DNA of 38,009 nt from an uncultured Bacteroidales bacterium (GCA_902778265.1 CACYXI010000069.1:1-38009); one strand, 5' to 3'; counted from the stretch's first letter, positions 16,721 to 24,841 are shown. The notes: generated by a model from the letters alone, not told the origin. Numbers and translations: made by a program.

Positions 16721-17983
16721 ATGTATAACATCATAATGTACATAGTGCAACTGGGAGTTGCAATCGCGAGTCTCTTCAACGATAAGGTGAAGAAGATGTG
16801 GCGTGGAGAGCGAGATGCTTTCCGCGTGCTTCGCGAGAAAGTGGATCCCAATGCACGATATATCTGGGTGCACGCAGCATCGCTGGGCGAGTTCGAACAA
16901 GGTCGCCCTATCATTGAGTACCTGCGTGAGCGACGTCCGGAATACAAGATACTGCTCACGTTCTTCTCTCCCTCGGGATATGAGGTGAGAAAGAACTATG
17001 AGGGAGCTGACATCATCTGCTACCTTCCTATTGATACGCCGTCAAATGCGCGTCGATTCCTCAGAACCATACGTCCTGAGATCGCTTTCTTCATAAAGTA
17101 TGAGTTCTGGTACAACTATCTGCATATCCTTAATCACCGTCATGTGCCAGCATATAGTGTGAGCAGTATCTTCCGCCCAAATCAGGTGTTCTTCCGTTGG
17201 TATGGCAAGGAGTATGCGCACGTACTCAAGTGCTTCACGGCTTTCTTTGTGCAGAATGAGGAGTCAAAGCAACTGCTTGAGAACATCGGCATAAAGAATG
17301 TGAAGGTGACTGGCGATACTCGCTTTGACCGAGTGATGCAGATTGCAGATCAGTCACGCACCCTGGAGCTTGTAAAGGCATTCAAGGACGACAAACCTAC
17401 ATTCGTTGCCGGTAGTTCATGGCAGCCTGACGAGGAAATCTTCATTCCTTACTTCGAGAAGCATAAGGACTGGAAACTCATCATCGCGCCTCACGTCATA
17501 GGTGAGGATCATCTTCAGCAGATAGAAGCCCTGTTAAAGGGCAGAAAGGTGGAGCGATACACCGAGATGATGGCGATGCAGACTCGTGGCAATCAGCCTC
17601 TCGATGCTGAGCTTGTTGAGCGCCTGAAGAATGCCGAGGTGTTGATAATCAACTGCTTCGGACTTCTCTCCTCTATATATAAATATGGTGATGTGGCTTA
17701 CGTAGGTGGCGGTTTCGGAGTAGGCATCCACAATGTGCTTGAGGCTGCTGTATGGAATATGCCAGTGGTCTTCGGTCCTAACCACGATAAGTTCCAGGAG
17801 GCAAAGGAGCTCACTCGTGCAGGTGGTGGATATCCTATCAATAACGCCACAGACTTCGCTCGTATAATGGATGGCTTCATTACCGACAATGCCTCGCTTA
17901 CTGCTTCGAGTCAGAAGGCTGGCGAATATGTCAAGAGTGCATCAGGAGCAACCGACAAGGTGCTTGATGCGGTGAAACTGTAA
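16721..17983 (+). CDS. waaA: 3-deoxy-D-manno-octulosonic acid (Kdo) transferase
   Basis: 420 residues. An N-terminal hydrophobic anchor (about 2-20) is followed by the GT30 fold. The signature VHAASLGEFEQGRP contains the catalytic Glu, and the C-terminal half has VGGGFGVGIHNVLEAAVW and PVVFGPNHDKFQEA, the donor-site region of the family. The enzyme adds Kdo from CMP-Kdo to lipid A precursor at the inner face of the inner membrane. The start at 16721 leaves only four bases after the palindrome; the ATG at 16736 is a possible alternative and would lose five residues. No promoter is visible, so it is probably read with gltX through the large hairpin. Confidence 0.93.
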   Translation: MYNIIMYIVQLGVAIASLFNDKVKKMWRGERDAFRVLREKVDPNARYIWVHAASLGEFEQGRPIIEYLRERRPEYKILLTFFSPSGYEVRKNYEGADIICYLPIDTPSNARRFLRTIRPEIAFFIKYEFWYNYLHILNHRHVPAYSVSSIFRPNQVFFRWYGKEYAHVLKCFTAFFVQNEESKQLLENIGIKNVKVTGDTRFDRVMQIADQSRTLELVKAFKDDKPTFVAGSSWQPDEEIFIPYFEKHKDWKLIIAPHVIGEDHLQQIEALLKGRKVERYTEMMAMQTRGNQPLDAELVERLKNAEVLIINCFGLLSSIYKYGDVAYVGGGFGVGIHNVLEAAVWNMPVVFGPNHDKFQEAKELTRAGGGYPINNATDFARIMDGFITDNASLTASSQKAGEYVKSASGATDKVLDAVKL

Positions 17984-17984
17984 A

Positions 17985-18050
17985 GACCCTCCCGTCCTCC
18001 CTTAAAGGGAGGTGTCTTTCGCGATGTAAGTCCCCCTTTAAGGGAAGTCG
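17985..18050. repeat. Variant palindromic repeat downstream of waaA
   Basis: CCTCCCTTAAAGGGAGG and, inverted after 20-odd bases, CCCCCTTTAAGGG. It is related in design to the other GC-rich palindromes, with an AAAGGG centre. Confidence 0.65.
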
Positions 18051-18095
18051 GAGATATAGTATTTCCGGGTATGTGTCAGATTAAGAGGGCTAAAT

Positions 18096-18134
18096 AAAAA
18101 ATGCCGTTGGGATTATCTCCTAACGGCATTTTTT
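18096..18134 (+). terminator. Rho-independent terminator of waaA, likely bidirectional
   Basis: The stem AAAAAATGCCGTTGGGA (18096-18112) pairs with TCTCCTAACGGCATTTTTT-side bases (18118-18134) with one G-T pair and a five-base loop. The A run on one side and T run on the other allow use in both directions. Confidence 0.85.
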
Positions 18135-18138
18135 ATTA

Positions 18139-18248
18139 ACTTACGCATTATGCATTATGAACTATGCACTATGCACTATGAATTATGAACTATGCACTAT
18201 GAATTATGAACTATGCACTATGAATTATGAACTATGCACTATGAACTA
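18139..18248. repeat. 21-base tandem repeat array between waaA and vapE
   Basis: About four units built from ACTATGCACTATG and AATTATGA words, period 21 bases (18172, 18190, 18211, 18232). The array abuts the vapE stop codon. It is not a CRISPR: there are no unique spacers. Confidence 0.8.
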
Positions 18249-18254
18249 AAAAAG

Positions 18255-19485
18255 CTATGCCGCAAGCTGTATGAGCGAGTAGCTTACTCCTCGCTTTGAC
18301 TTCACCCTTGCAACCTTCATCTCCTTCATAGCCTTGCCTATCTTGATGGAATTGATCTGACTGTCAGCCACATCAGGATATTGCTGCTTCAGAATCTTGC
18401 GGATGTCGAGCGAAGTGAAAGCCCCATGCTTCTCGTTGCCCTGTGGCTTGCGGAACATGCAGTCAATCATCTGCTCCAGATCCAGAGTCTGCTCGTATGG
18501 CGCATTAAGCTCCTGTATTCGTTGCGTCTCCTCGTTGGTGTACCAATAGCGAAGCTTCTCATCACGAACCTCATGAAGCAGTTGGGCATACAACTGCTCA
18601 TATTCAATCTCGCTATCATTATTGATCGTCTCACCATTCGGAATCTCAATAGTCAGGAAACGGCGTGAACCTGTCTTGTCAACAAGTGGATGACGGTTGT
18701 TTGTAGTGGCAATGAATGATGCGAAACGCATTCGCTCGTCAATGGTCTTGCCATAGATCTTGCGTCCGTTTACCTTCACCTTCGATAGAGCCTGTTTCAC
18801 TTGTGCCATCTGACGTGCGTTATACATGTCAATCTCATCAAGGCAGATGAGTAGGCAATTGCTCAGAGCCATCTCCTTGTCAAACTTATTGGCAAGGTTG
18901 AAATGGTCGAGATAGTACTGGCGCAGATGCTTTGGCAGGAAGCGCACGCAGAACGTACTCTTGCCACATCCTTGATTGCCTATAAGCAACGGAACTGTCT
19001 CATTACCATGCTCTTGCTCCATGTTCAGCCAATGTGCCACGTTAGAGCGGAGGTAAATCTTCAGAAAGGCGACCTTCTCGTCTGACAATCCTGGAATACG
19101 GTTGAGAAACTCTGTCACACGATCCTTACCGTCCCACTTTGCAAGACTGTCAAGCCATGCCACCACAGGATTATATACTGGCGGAATGTCAGACTCCACG
19201 TATGCCTTTATGTCAGTCTTCAGGCTTGTGTCGTCAGGAATCTCGCGCTTCGCCTTACTCAGAGGTAAGGCGAGAAAAACTCTCGTCAGGTTCTCCATTC
19301 TTCTTGTACTCAACCATGCCGCTGAGTACATTGCGGCGGAATTGATAGTTGTGTTCAAGATGGTACTCCACATCCAAAAGGCTCTCTTCAACCTTCTTTG
19401 TAGCATTGGTCTCTGGATTAACAGACGCGGTTTCTGGCATTTCAGAGCGCATTTCGCCCTGAGCAAAAGGGTTTGTTTCAATCAT
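18255..19485 (-). CDS. VapE-type (virulence-associated E) helicase-like ATPase, frameshifted near 19260
   Basis: The real N-terminus is in the frame starting at 19485 (MIETNPFAQGE..., ending FSRLTSE-stop at 19255). The rest (from SKAKREIPDDTSLK to the stop at 18255) is in another frame. The frame containing the C-terminal part stays open upstream to a TTG at 19481, but its first ~75 residues are shadow sequence. One +1 shift near 19255-19275 would give a protein of about 410 residues. Domain evidence: WDGKDRV, Walker A GNQGCGKST, Walker B LLICLDEID, sensor FIATTNNRHP and the arginine-finger-like GSRRFLTIE, as in VapE and phage-type SF3-like helicases. It would act at a replication origin or as a phage-satellite remnant. 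The iterated repeats lie just upstream of the gene. Confidence 0.75.
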
Positions 19486-19616
19486 AGTTGATGTTGAATT
19501 TAATTGTTAATATAAAAGTAGAACTAAGATTTATTCGGGATCTAAATCTCCCGACTCTTCCTTACAAATAGCGTGCCAAATTTGCACAAAAACACCTATG
19601 GAATTTGGTTGTTTTA

Positions 19617-19732
19617 GAAAGTAAATTGTAAATAAATTATGGTCAGTAAATTACATAGCGACATTCGTCGCAAGGAAATTTTATATCTTTTCTTATAATT
19701 TACTGAATTTAATTTACTCCTAATTTACTTTC
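19617..19732. repeat. AT-rich imperfect inverted repeat (AGTAAATT-type) with central GCGAC hairpin
   Basis: The left arm (19617-19654) contains GAAAGTAAATT and TCAGTAAATTA. The right arm (about 19694-19732) carries the complements in mirror order. The centre has GCGACATTCGTCGC. Low GC would ease strand opening. Confidence 0.7.
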
Positions 19733-19748
19733 CTCAAAAAAGGAGTGT

Positions 19749-19852
19749 AGCTCCCAAGTAAGTCCTATGCAAGTCCGTTGCAAATCCCATGTAAGTCCCA
19801 TTGTTAGGAACGGACTAAAAGCGGATTAGAAGCGGATTAGAAGCGAAGGATA
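19749..19852. repeat. Two opposed sets of 11-base iterons
   Basis: Set 1 (19749-19803) has five consecutive 11-mers such as AAGTCCTATGC, AAGTCCGTTGC, AAATCCCATGT and AAGTCCCATTG. Set 2 (19809-19852) has four, such as AACGGACTAAA and AGCGGATTAGA (twice). The cores AGTCCG and CGGACT are reverse complements, so the two sets face each other. The period is one helical turn. Confidence 0.75.
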
Positions 19853-19921
19853 AGCTAAGGCATAACAACCTTTGAATCGTGTTGCTCATATTTACATTAA
19901 GAAAAATAGAATTTTTACACT

Positions 19922-20248
19922 ACTCGTCAACTCGTCACCCATAACGCTGTAACAGCATGTGCATCAAAGAATTACAGCGGTGATTCATTTCACTTCACTC
20001 GTCACCCACTCGTCATCCTCACATTGCATATCAATCTGATATAGAACAACTTGCAGAGCTAATTCACTCGTCACCCATTTTTAGGGTGACGAGTGGTAAG
20101 AGGGTAAATTATACGTGTAATATTCACATTCTCAATAAGATACACGGATTTTGGTGACGAGTTGGGTGACGAGTGGTATGGGGTGAATTAACGCTGTAAA
20201 CCACAATGATACAATGACTTACAGCGTTACGGGTGATGAGTGACGAGT
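19922..20248. repeat. Large imperfect inverted repeat with ten CTCGTCACCC-type sites
   Basis: Five sites read CTCGTCANCC or similar in the left half and five read GGGTGACGAG or similar in the right half. The arms (about 19922-20031 and 20141-20248) also share CGCTGTAA and TTACAGCG at matching positions. At the middle, CACTCGTCACCC (20065-20076) and GGGTGACGAGTG (20084-20095) form a perfect 12-bp hairpin with a seven-base loop. Confidence 0.85.
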
Positions 20249-20298
20249 TTTTTCAAAACTCTTTTTCTGAAGGTAAAATTGCAATCTCTACATTGCAA

Positions 20299-20904
20299 TT
20301 ATCTTATTGGATATTTGAAGACGAAATGTTTTTCCATGTTATCTTGCGCTTCGCACTTAATATCCACATATACGTATTCTGGTGTTTGGGGAAGTTTCAA
20401 CTCCGTAACGCCATCACTTATTTCCTTTTCGGCTAAAACTTTCTTGGCAGGTGTTAGGATAGATACGCTCTTGCCATATTTCTTGCCAAAGATCTTTAGT
20501 GCTGAACCTTCGTTGTTGAGCATTATCTGGGTATCCAGACCATAATTGCGTAGGTTTATGCGCCTGCCATACAAGGTGTCGCTATCTTCGTAGCCCTTGC
20601 GGTGGAATACGTATTTCTCGTCAATGTAGAGACTTCCAAATGCTATTTTATCAATGATGCTATCATCTGGTAGGGTAGAATGAAGTTCCAATGTGATATT
20701 TCCCCATTCGTTAAACTTACCGTCAACGGAATAGGAAAAGATACTGTCATAGTTATCTGTCGCCTTTATGTCGTAAAGGCATGAATCCTTATTGCTTGCA
20801 ACGAATACTGGCTTGTTCAGCTTGCGTTTCGCATTTTTAGCAAAGCACACGCCAATGCACGATAGCATGAATATAGATAGGAGTAGGAAGGTGATTTTCT
20901 TCAT
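20299..20904 (-). CDS. Hypothetical secreted protein
   Basis: 201 residues with a clear signal peptide (MKKITFLLLSIFMLSCIGVC, cleavage probably after CFA). It could instead be a lipoprotein with Cys16 (LSC), less likely given the hydrophobic stretch that follows. The mature part is beta-rich with no motif I recognise: a Lys/Asn-rich start, then alternating hydrophobic strands to a basic end (FKYPIR). It should be periplasmic or outer-membrane associated. It is separated from the divergent sigma-factor operon by 374 bases of repeat-rich DNA. I cannot assign a function. Confidence 0.7.
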   Translation of the reverse strand: MKKITFLLLSIFMLSCIGVCFAKNAKRKLNKPVFVASNKDSCLYDIKATDNYDSIFSYSVDGKFNEWGNITLELHSTLPDDSIIDKIAFGSLYIDEKYVFHRKGYEDSDTLYGRRINLRNYGLDTQIMLNNEGSALKIFGKKYGKSVSILTPAKKVLAEKEISDGVTELKLPQTPEYVYVDIKCEAQDNMEKHFVFKYPIR

Positions 20905-21278
20905 AAAGATGTTTTAGGTTTACGTGAGTCCGACGGAAAAACTTTGCAGATTAAGCAGTAAGCTGCTGTTTACGGAACAGAAATTTTTCGCAAAGCTCAA
21001 CAAGCTAAAGCGAGTTCTCCAAAATTACCAGAAAATTTATTCCAAAAAATTTAATTTTATAATTTTCTGAGTTAAATTTTCTGGTCATCGTCGCTAATTT
21101 TTGTTCCAAAACCAAGCAACAAAGTTGCTTTTGTCGGGAATTTTGAGTTCGCCGAACTCACATTGGTTTACTTTTTGTTTTGCAAAAATACAACATTTCC
21201 TCGAATAAAATATTTTTTTTCGAAAAAATATTCATTTACAACTTAACTTTTTCTTACTTTTGCAGTATATAATATAGA
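20905..21278. other. 374-base divergent intergenic region with degenerate inverted repeats
   Basis: It contains ACCAGAAAATTTA...TAAATTTTCTGGT (about 21029-21090) inside a wider, decayed mirror structure (GTGAGTCCGACG near 20928 against CGCCGAACTCAC near 21155; GGAACAGAAATTTTT against the complement GCTAATTTTTGTTCC). The small hairpins AAGCAACAAAGTTGCTT and GAGTTCGCCGAACTC are also there. The sigma promoter is at its right edge. Confidence 0.55.
21255..21262 (+). promoter_or_regulatory. Probable -7 promoter box of the ECF sigma operon
   Basis: TACTTTTG, 17 bases before the sigma-factor ATG, matches TAnnTTTG. The -33 region is AT-rich without TTTG. Confidence 0.45.
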
Positions 21279-21782
21279 ATGACGCGAAAAGAGTTTGAAA
21301 TAATCATACTGCGCTTGCGACCTTTGATGGTAAAGGTCGGACGTGATTTCTTCGGTAATCAGATGGATGCTGAGGATGTTGCGCAGGAAGCACTATTGCG
21401 TCTCTGGAACTACTGCGAGAGGCTTAGTGCCGACCGAAACCTTGAAGCTCTCGCCGTTAAGGTGGCAAAGAATGTGTGCGTGGATCTGTATAAGAATCGC
21501 AACACATACGAGGATGAGATAACATCTAATATCGCCTCTCCACCGTCACAATCTGCTGATGCCGAGCTACATGCCAAAGAGGTACAACAGAAGATTGACG
21601 AGGCAATGGAAAGGCTCAATCCACGAGAGCGTGATTTGCTGAAAGCTCGGCAACTTGAAGGGAAATCGGCAGAGGAAATCTCTGAGCAGACAGGCATTCC
21701 GAAGTCATCGGTCAAGAGTATGATCTCTATGGCAAGAAAGAAACTTAAAACGGACTTACAAAAGCATTTGAAATTATGGTGA
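21279..21782 (+). CDS. ECF-family RNA polymerase sigma factor
   Basis: 167 residues with both sigma-70 parts. Region 2 (about 10-75) has DAEDVAQEALLRLW, and region 4 (about 105-160) has the helix-turn-helix GKSAEEISEQTGIPKSSVKS. There is no region 1 or 3, so it is an extracytoplasmic-function sigma factor that would direct polymerase to a small regulon. The next gene starts inside its last codons (seven-base overlap, ATGGTGA), and that product has one membrane segment, the usual partner arrangement. The signal it answers is not visible. Confidence 0.9.
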   Translation: MTRKEFEIIILRLRPLMVKVGRDFFGNQMDAEDVAQEALLRLWNYCERLSADRNLEALAVKVAKNVCVDLYKNRNTYEDEITSNIASPPSQSADAELHAKEVQQKIDEAMERLNPRERDLLKARQLEGKSAEEISEQTGIPKSSVKSMISMARKKLKTDLQKHLKLW

Positions 21783-22363
21783 ACAAACAGCAATATATTA
21801 ACGAGGAAGAACTCTACCAGCAGATAATGGCAGAGCTTGAGCCTGGTGCTGCCGAGTATGACCACATGATGGCAAGCGGTGAGGCTCCAGCCAAGAAGGC
21901 GAAGGTTATACCGCTTAGAAAAAAGTGGTATGCTGTGGCTGCATGTTTCATTGGCTTGCTGATTATTGGTGGAGCGTATATGCTTAACACGGGTTCTGAG
22001 CCTCAGATAGCAGAGGTAAAGCCTATGGTAACGCCAAAGCAGGTTGAGTCTCAGGTTGCTAATGCTATTGACAATAATGTAGGGACTGTATCATTCGTTG
22101 AGACTCATAATGCTCCAAAACGTAAGGCATTGCCAAAAGTTGCAAAGGAAGAAGACGGTTATGTCTATGTTTGCCAAGAGATAGAAATCACTCCTTCTGA
22201 AGAGGATGCGATGGATATTGTCGTGCCTGCACCAGAACGTCAGCGTTCGTTTGACGTGACATGTATAAATCTTCTTCCAGATGCAATGGCAGAAGGTGGT
22301 GATGCTGATGTCATTGTGATTTGTGACCAGATTTATTTTAATGATATTCAAACCTTTAACTAA
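21776..22363 (+). CDS. Single-pass membrane protein, putative anti-sigma factor
   Basis: 195 residues: a cytoplasmic N-terminus of about 55 residues, one membrane helix (WYAVAACFIGLLIIGGAYML, about 58-77), and an extracytoplasmic tail rich in Pro, Val and acidic residues. The size, topology and translational overlap with the ECF sigma gene fit an anti-sigma factor, but no zinc-binding HxxxCxxC motif is present and no FecR domain is recognisable, so the role is inferred from context. The next gene follows after 12 bases, so the three form an operon. Confidence 0.65.
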   Translation: MVNKQQYINEEELYQQIMAELEPGAAEYDHMMASGEAPAKKAKVIPLRKKWYAVAACFIGLLIIGGAYMLNTGSEPQIAEVKPMVTPKQVESQVANAIDNNVGTVSFVETHNAPKRKALPKVAKEEDGYVYVCQEIEITPSEEDAMDIVVPAPERQRSFDVTCINLLPDAMAEGGDADVIVICDQIYFNDIQTFN

Positions 22364-22375
22364 AAACGTACAACT

Positions 22376-23638
22376 ATGAGAAGAAATGTAATCACTATGT
22401 TGCTGTGTTTGCTGACAGCTGTCGGTTTTGCGCAGAAGGTGAAATTTCCAAAGCCTGATGTAGTAGCTGAATTTCCCGGAGGAAATGATGCCTTGATGCA
22501 GTTTGTGTATGATAACCTAAGGTATCCGAGTGATTGCGAAAAAGAGAAAATCAGCGGACGTACCATTACTGCCTTTGTAGTAGGCGTGGATGGTGTCATT
22601 CGCGATCCCGAAGTGTTGAGATCACCGGACGAAAGACTAAGTAAAGAAGTGCTGCGTATTCTGAGCATCATGCCAAAATGGAAACCCGCACTTCTTGATA
22701 ACAAACCGGTGGCTATGAAGTACACTATACCTGTTACTTTCAAGCTTCCAAGAAGAGATACCTTGCATATAGTGGCCGCACCTTCTTCGGAACAATTTGA
22801 GTTTTGGCAGCATGTGGATAAGGTGACTGCTGGATGTAAGGAAAATCCGAGGGGCTTGTATAGGCTTATAAAAATAGCCTATGAGGATGGTTCGAAGAAA
22901 GATGTGCCTTTTGAACAGTATAAATATTGTGGTGACAGTCTTACTTTGCAATTAATGGTAAGAAAAGATACTGATAAAGAATACTGGGTTGAGATGTATG
23001 ATAGTGATGGCTATGAGTTCAAGTACTCTTCTTCTTTGAATGAACATAAGACCCAGATTTATGACAGTAACGATAAGGGCTTCAAGTTCAAGTGGTATAA
23101 TGAGATAATGAATAGCAGTTTGTTTCCATACCATAAATATATCACGGAACTGTATAGTTCTCAAATTTTGGGACCGTCATCAAAAACTCTTATAGATATG
23201 CTGAAGATGGATGTTGCATTAGGCAGAAAGCTGTATGGCTGTTGGCATCGTCTTGGAATAATGACTAAGGTAGAAGGTATGGATATGCTCTTGTCTGCTC
23301 CACAAGAACTGTATCAAGTGTTTGACAAGGATATGTATTTGCATGTCTATGATCTTAATCCTGGCAAAAAACTTAGAGGCTATTGTGTGCTCCGTCCTGT
23401 TGTTTACAAGGAAAACAATGTGATAGTTCAGCATGGTGCGGAATGTAAGATTGAGTGGGTGAACGATAATCTGTTCAAGTTGAACTTTGACCGGGGTGAT
23501 GGCACTATCGTCACAGAAGTCTGGAAGCGTTCAGGTTTGCCAAGGAATTTCCAACGTGTCTTTGGCACTAATCTCCCAACGTTCAAAATCGTGAATCCAA
23601 TCCCGAACTATTTCCGCTTAGAAACAAGACAAGAATAA
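22376..23638 (+). CDS. Secreted TonB C-terminal-domain protein with an extra beta-rich domain
   Basis: 420 residues with a signal peptide (MRRNVITMLLCLLTAVGFAQ). Residues about 29-125 are a TonB C-terminal domain (EFPGGNDALMQFVYDNLRYP, then TAFVVGVDGVIRDPEV and the MPKWKPALLDNKPV end). Here it sits at the N-terminus of the mature protein with no membrane anchor or Pro-rich linker, so it is not a classical energy transducer. Residues about 160-260 and 280-415 look like two lipocalin-like units of the kind found in Bacteroidetes secreted proteins (GLYRLIKIAYEDGS; YGCWHRLGIM). It is the third gene of the sigma operon, and a terminator follows. Confidence 0.7.
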   Translation: MRRNVITMLLCLLTAVGFAQKVKFPKPDVVAEFPGGNDALMQFVYDNLRYPSDCEKEKISGRTITAFVVGVDGVIRDPEVLRSPDERLSKEVLRILSIMPKWKPALLDNKPVAMKYTIPVTFKLPRRDTLHIVAAPSSEQFEFWQHVDKVTAGCKENPRGLYRLIKIAYEDGSKKDVPFEQYKYCGDSLTLQLMVRKDTDKEYWVEMYDSDGYEFKYSSSLNEHKTQIYDSNDKGFKFKWYNEIMNSSLFPYHKYITELYSSQILGPSSKTLIDMLKMDVALGRKLYGCWHRLGIMTKVEGMDMLLSAPQELYQVFDKDMYLHVYDLNPGKKLRGYCVLRPVVYKENNVIVQHGAECKIEWVNDNLFKLNFDRGDGTIVTEVWKRSGLPRNFQRVFGTNLPTFKIVNPIPNYFRLETRQE

Positions 23639-23676
23639 GATTAGGTATATATAAAAATAAAAAATGTGTACACAGT

Positions 23677-23716
23677 TCCCTGTAATGTCAGTGATGATGT
23701 TGCAGGGATTTTTTTT
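23677..23716 (+). terminator. Rho-independent terminator of the sigma operon
   Basis: TCCCTGTAA pairs with TTGCAGGGA (one T-G pair), followed by eight T. It starts about 40 bases after the stop codon at 23638. Confidence 0.85.
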
Positions 23717-23821
23717 CTATGTGAATGGGCTTAGTTGTAATTTGTGATGTGCAGATATGAAAAGAAGTGCCATGCAAAAGCACAACACTTCTTGTTATCA
23801 TGGAATCTGGACAATAAATAT

Positions 23822-24784
23822 CTATAATTTGCGTACATCGTCAATGCTTAGCCCGAGACTATTTGCTATAACATCTACGGGAACACCATTTTTCTTCAGA
23901 CTGAGGGCATTGGCAATAGTGGCATCCTTGCGACCTTTCTCTTCACCTTCCTTCATGCCTTCCGCACGACCTTTCTTCTCGCCTTCGGCAAGTCCTTCGG
24001 CAAGTCCTTCGGCACGTCCTTCTGCACGTCCTTCTGCAAGTCCTTCAGCACGTCCTTCCGCATGTCCCTGACGGAAATATCCCTTAATAAGCGTCCTTTC
24101 GCTTACTATTTCATCCCAGAACTTATCGTATGCCATACGCTGGGCGTCGGTATATGCAGACTGCTCAACGATACCTACAGCCTTGCTGATGTACTCGTTC
24201 TCCATCATCTCCGCAGGAATCTCTTTTGTCTGCTCATTTATCTCGGTAAGGAAACGAAGCCAGAGCACCATCATCTTCTTGTCGCTAACGCTTGACGGAC
24301 GGAACTTAGGCAATTCAAGGAAAATTGTCTCAAAGCCTTTTATCGTGTTCTCTGGATGCTCTATATTCGCTGGTACATAGCGATGGTAGAACTCATCCTT
24401 CAAGTTCGGGAAGGCAATATCATTTATGATGCTGACACAATATACTTGACGCAGTTCGTCATATCCATCCCCTTTCTCAAGCGGACGGACATACGCCTTT
24501 GAAGTATTGAAGAGTGCGCGTTGCAGGAAATCCTCCGTCCAATACATCTGCATCTCCACAATAAACTGACGATTGTGATTGTCCGTACAACGAACATCCA
24601 CAATAGAGTATTTCTTTGCAGGATTCTCTGGAACCATCTCGGGTGACAGGTATTCCAGACTCTCTATCTCCGTGCCTTCCTTCAATGGAAGTACGGCATT
24701 TAGGAAACTCTGGAGTAGGTCTTTCTGCTCACCAAACACCTTCTTGAAGGTCAAGTCTGCTTTAGGGTCAAGATATTTTGCCAT
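23822..24784 (-). CDS. Rpn-family PD-(D/E)XK nuclease (recombination-promoting nuclease/putative transposase)
   Basis: 320 residues. The N-terminal YLDPKADLTFKKVFG is the family opening. Catalytic-type residues are Asp63 (SIVDVRC) and Glu77-x-Gln79 (FIVEMQMYW), the PD-(D/E)XK pattern with Gln as in Rpn proteins. A C-terminal Ala-Glu-Gly-Arg/Leu repeat (residues about 242-268) is followed by a short HTH-like end (PVDVIANSLGLSIDDVRKL). Family members nick DNA and promote RecA-independent exchange; many copies occur in Bacteroidetes genomes. The AEG block is encoded by 12-base tandem units that can vary in number. It has its own promoter. Confidence 0.88.
   Translation of the reverse strand: MAKYLDPKADLTFKKVFGEQKDLLQSFLNAVLPLKEGTEIESLEYLSPEMVPENPAKKYSIVDVRCTDNHNRQFIVEMQMYWTEDFLQRALFNTSKAYVRPLEKGDGYDELRQVYCVSIINDIAFPNLKDEFYHRYVPANIEHPENTIKGFETIFLELPKFRPSSVSDKKMMVLWLRFLTEINEQTKEIPAEMMENEYISKAVGIVEQSAYTDAQRMAYDKFWDEIVSERTLIKGYFRQGHAEGRAEGLAEGRAEGRAEGLAEGLAEGEKKGRAEGMKEGEEKGRKDATIANALSLKKNGVPVDVIANSLGLSIDDVRKL
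23981..24061 (-). repeat. 12-base tandem repeats encoding AEGR/AEGL
   Basis: About seven units coding Ala-Glu-Gly-(Arg or Leu) within the Rpn gene; a further decayed unit (GRAEGMKEG) follows. Confidence 0.8.
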
Positions 24785-24810
24785 AATGAAGCCTTTCTTG
24801 TTATTCTTTG

Positions 24811-24841
24811 CAAAGATACAAACTTTTTCTTATACCTCCAA
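24811..24841 (-). promoter_or_regulatory. Promoter of the Rpn nuclease gene
   Basis: The minus strand has TTG (24841-24839), 20 bases, then TATCTTTG (24818-24811), 27 bases before the ATG. Confidence 0.6.

Larger units (their letters stand above)
19486..20298. other. 813-base non-coding region with three successive symmetric repeat blocks
   Basis: No credible gene. From the vapE start outward it holds an AT-rich inverted repeat (19617-19732), two opposed sets of 11-base iterons (19749-19852) and a roughly 330-base imperfect inverted repeat with ten CTCGTCACCC-type sites (19922-20248). The layout resembles an origin or a multi-site regulatory region. Confidence 0.7.

Noticed and set aside
18139-18248. 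Possible CRISPR array
   Set aside because: Units follow each other directly without unique spacers, and there are no cas genes.
19249-19481. Upstream part of the long vapE frame (TTG start at 19481)
   Set aside because: The residues are basic and Leu/Arg-rich with no match to the family, while the other frame over the same bases gives a sensible N-terminus; it is a shadow created by the frameshift.
23757-24071. Plus-strand frame ending in Ser/Pro/Ala-Arg-rich repeats
   Set aside because: It is the reverse reading of the AEGR/AEGL block of the Rpn gene.
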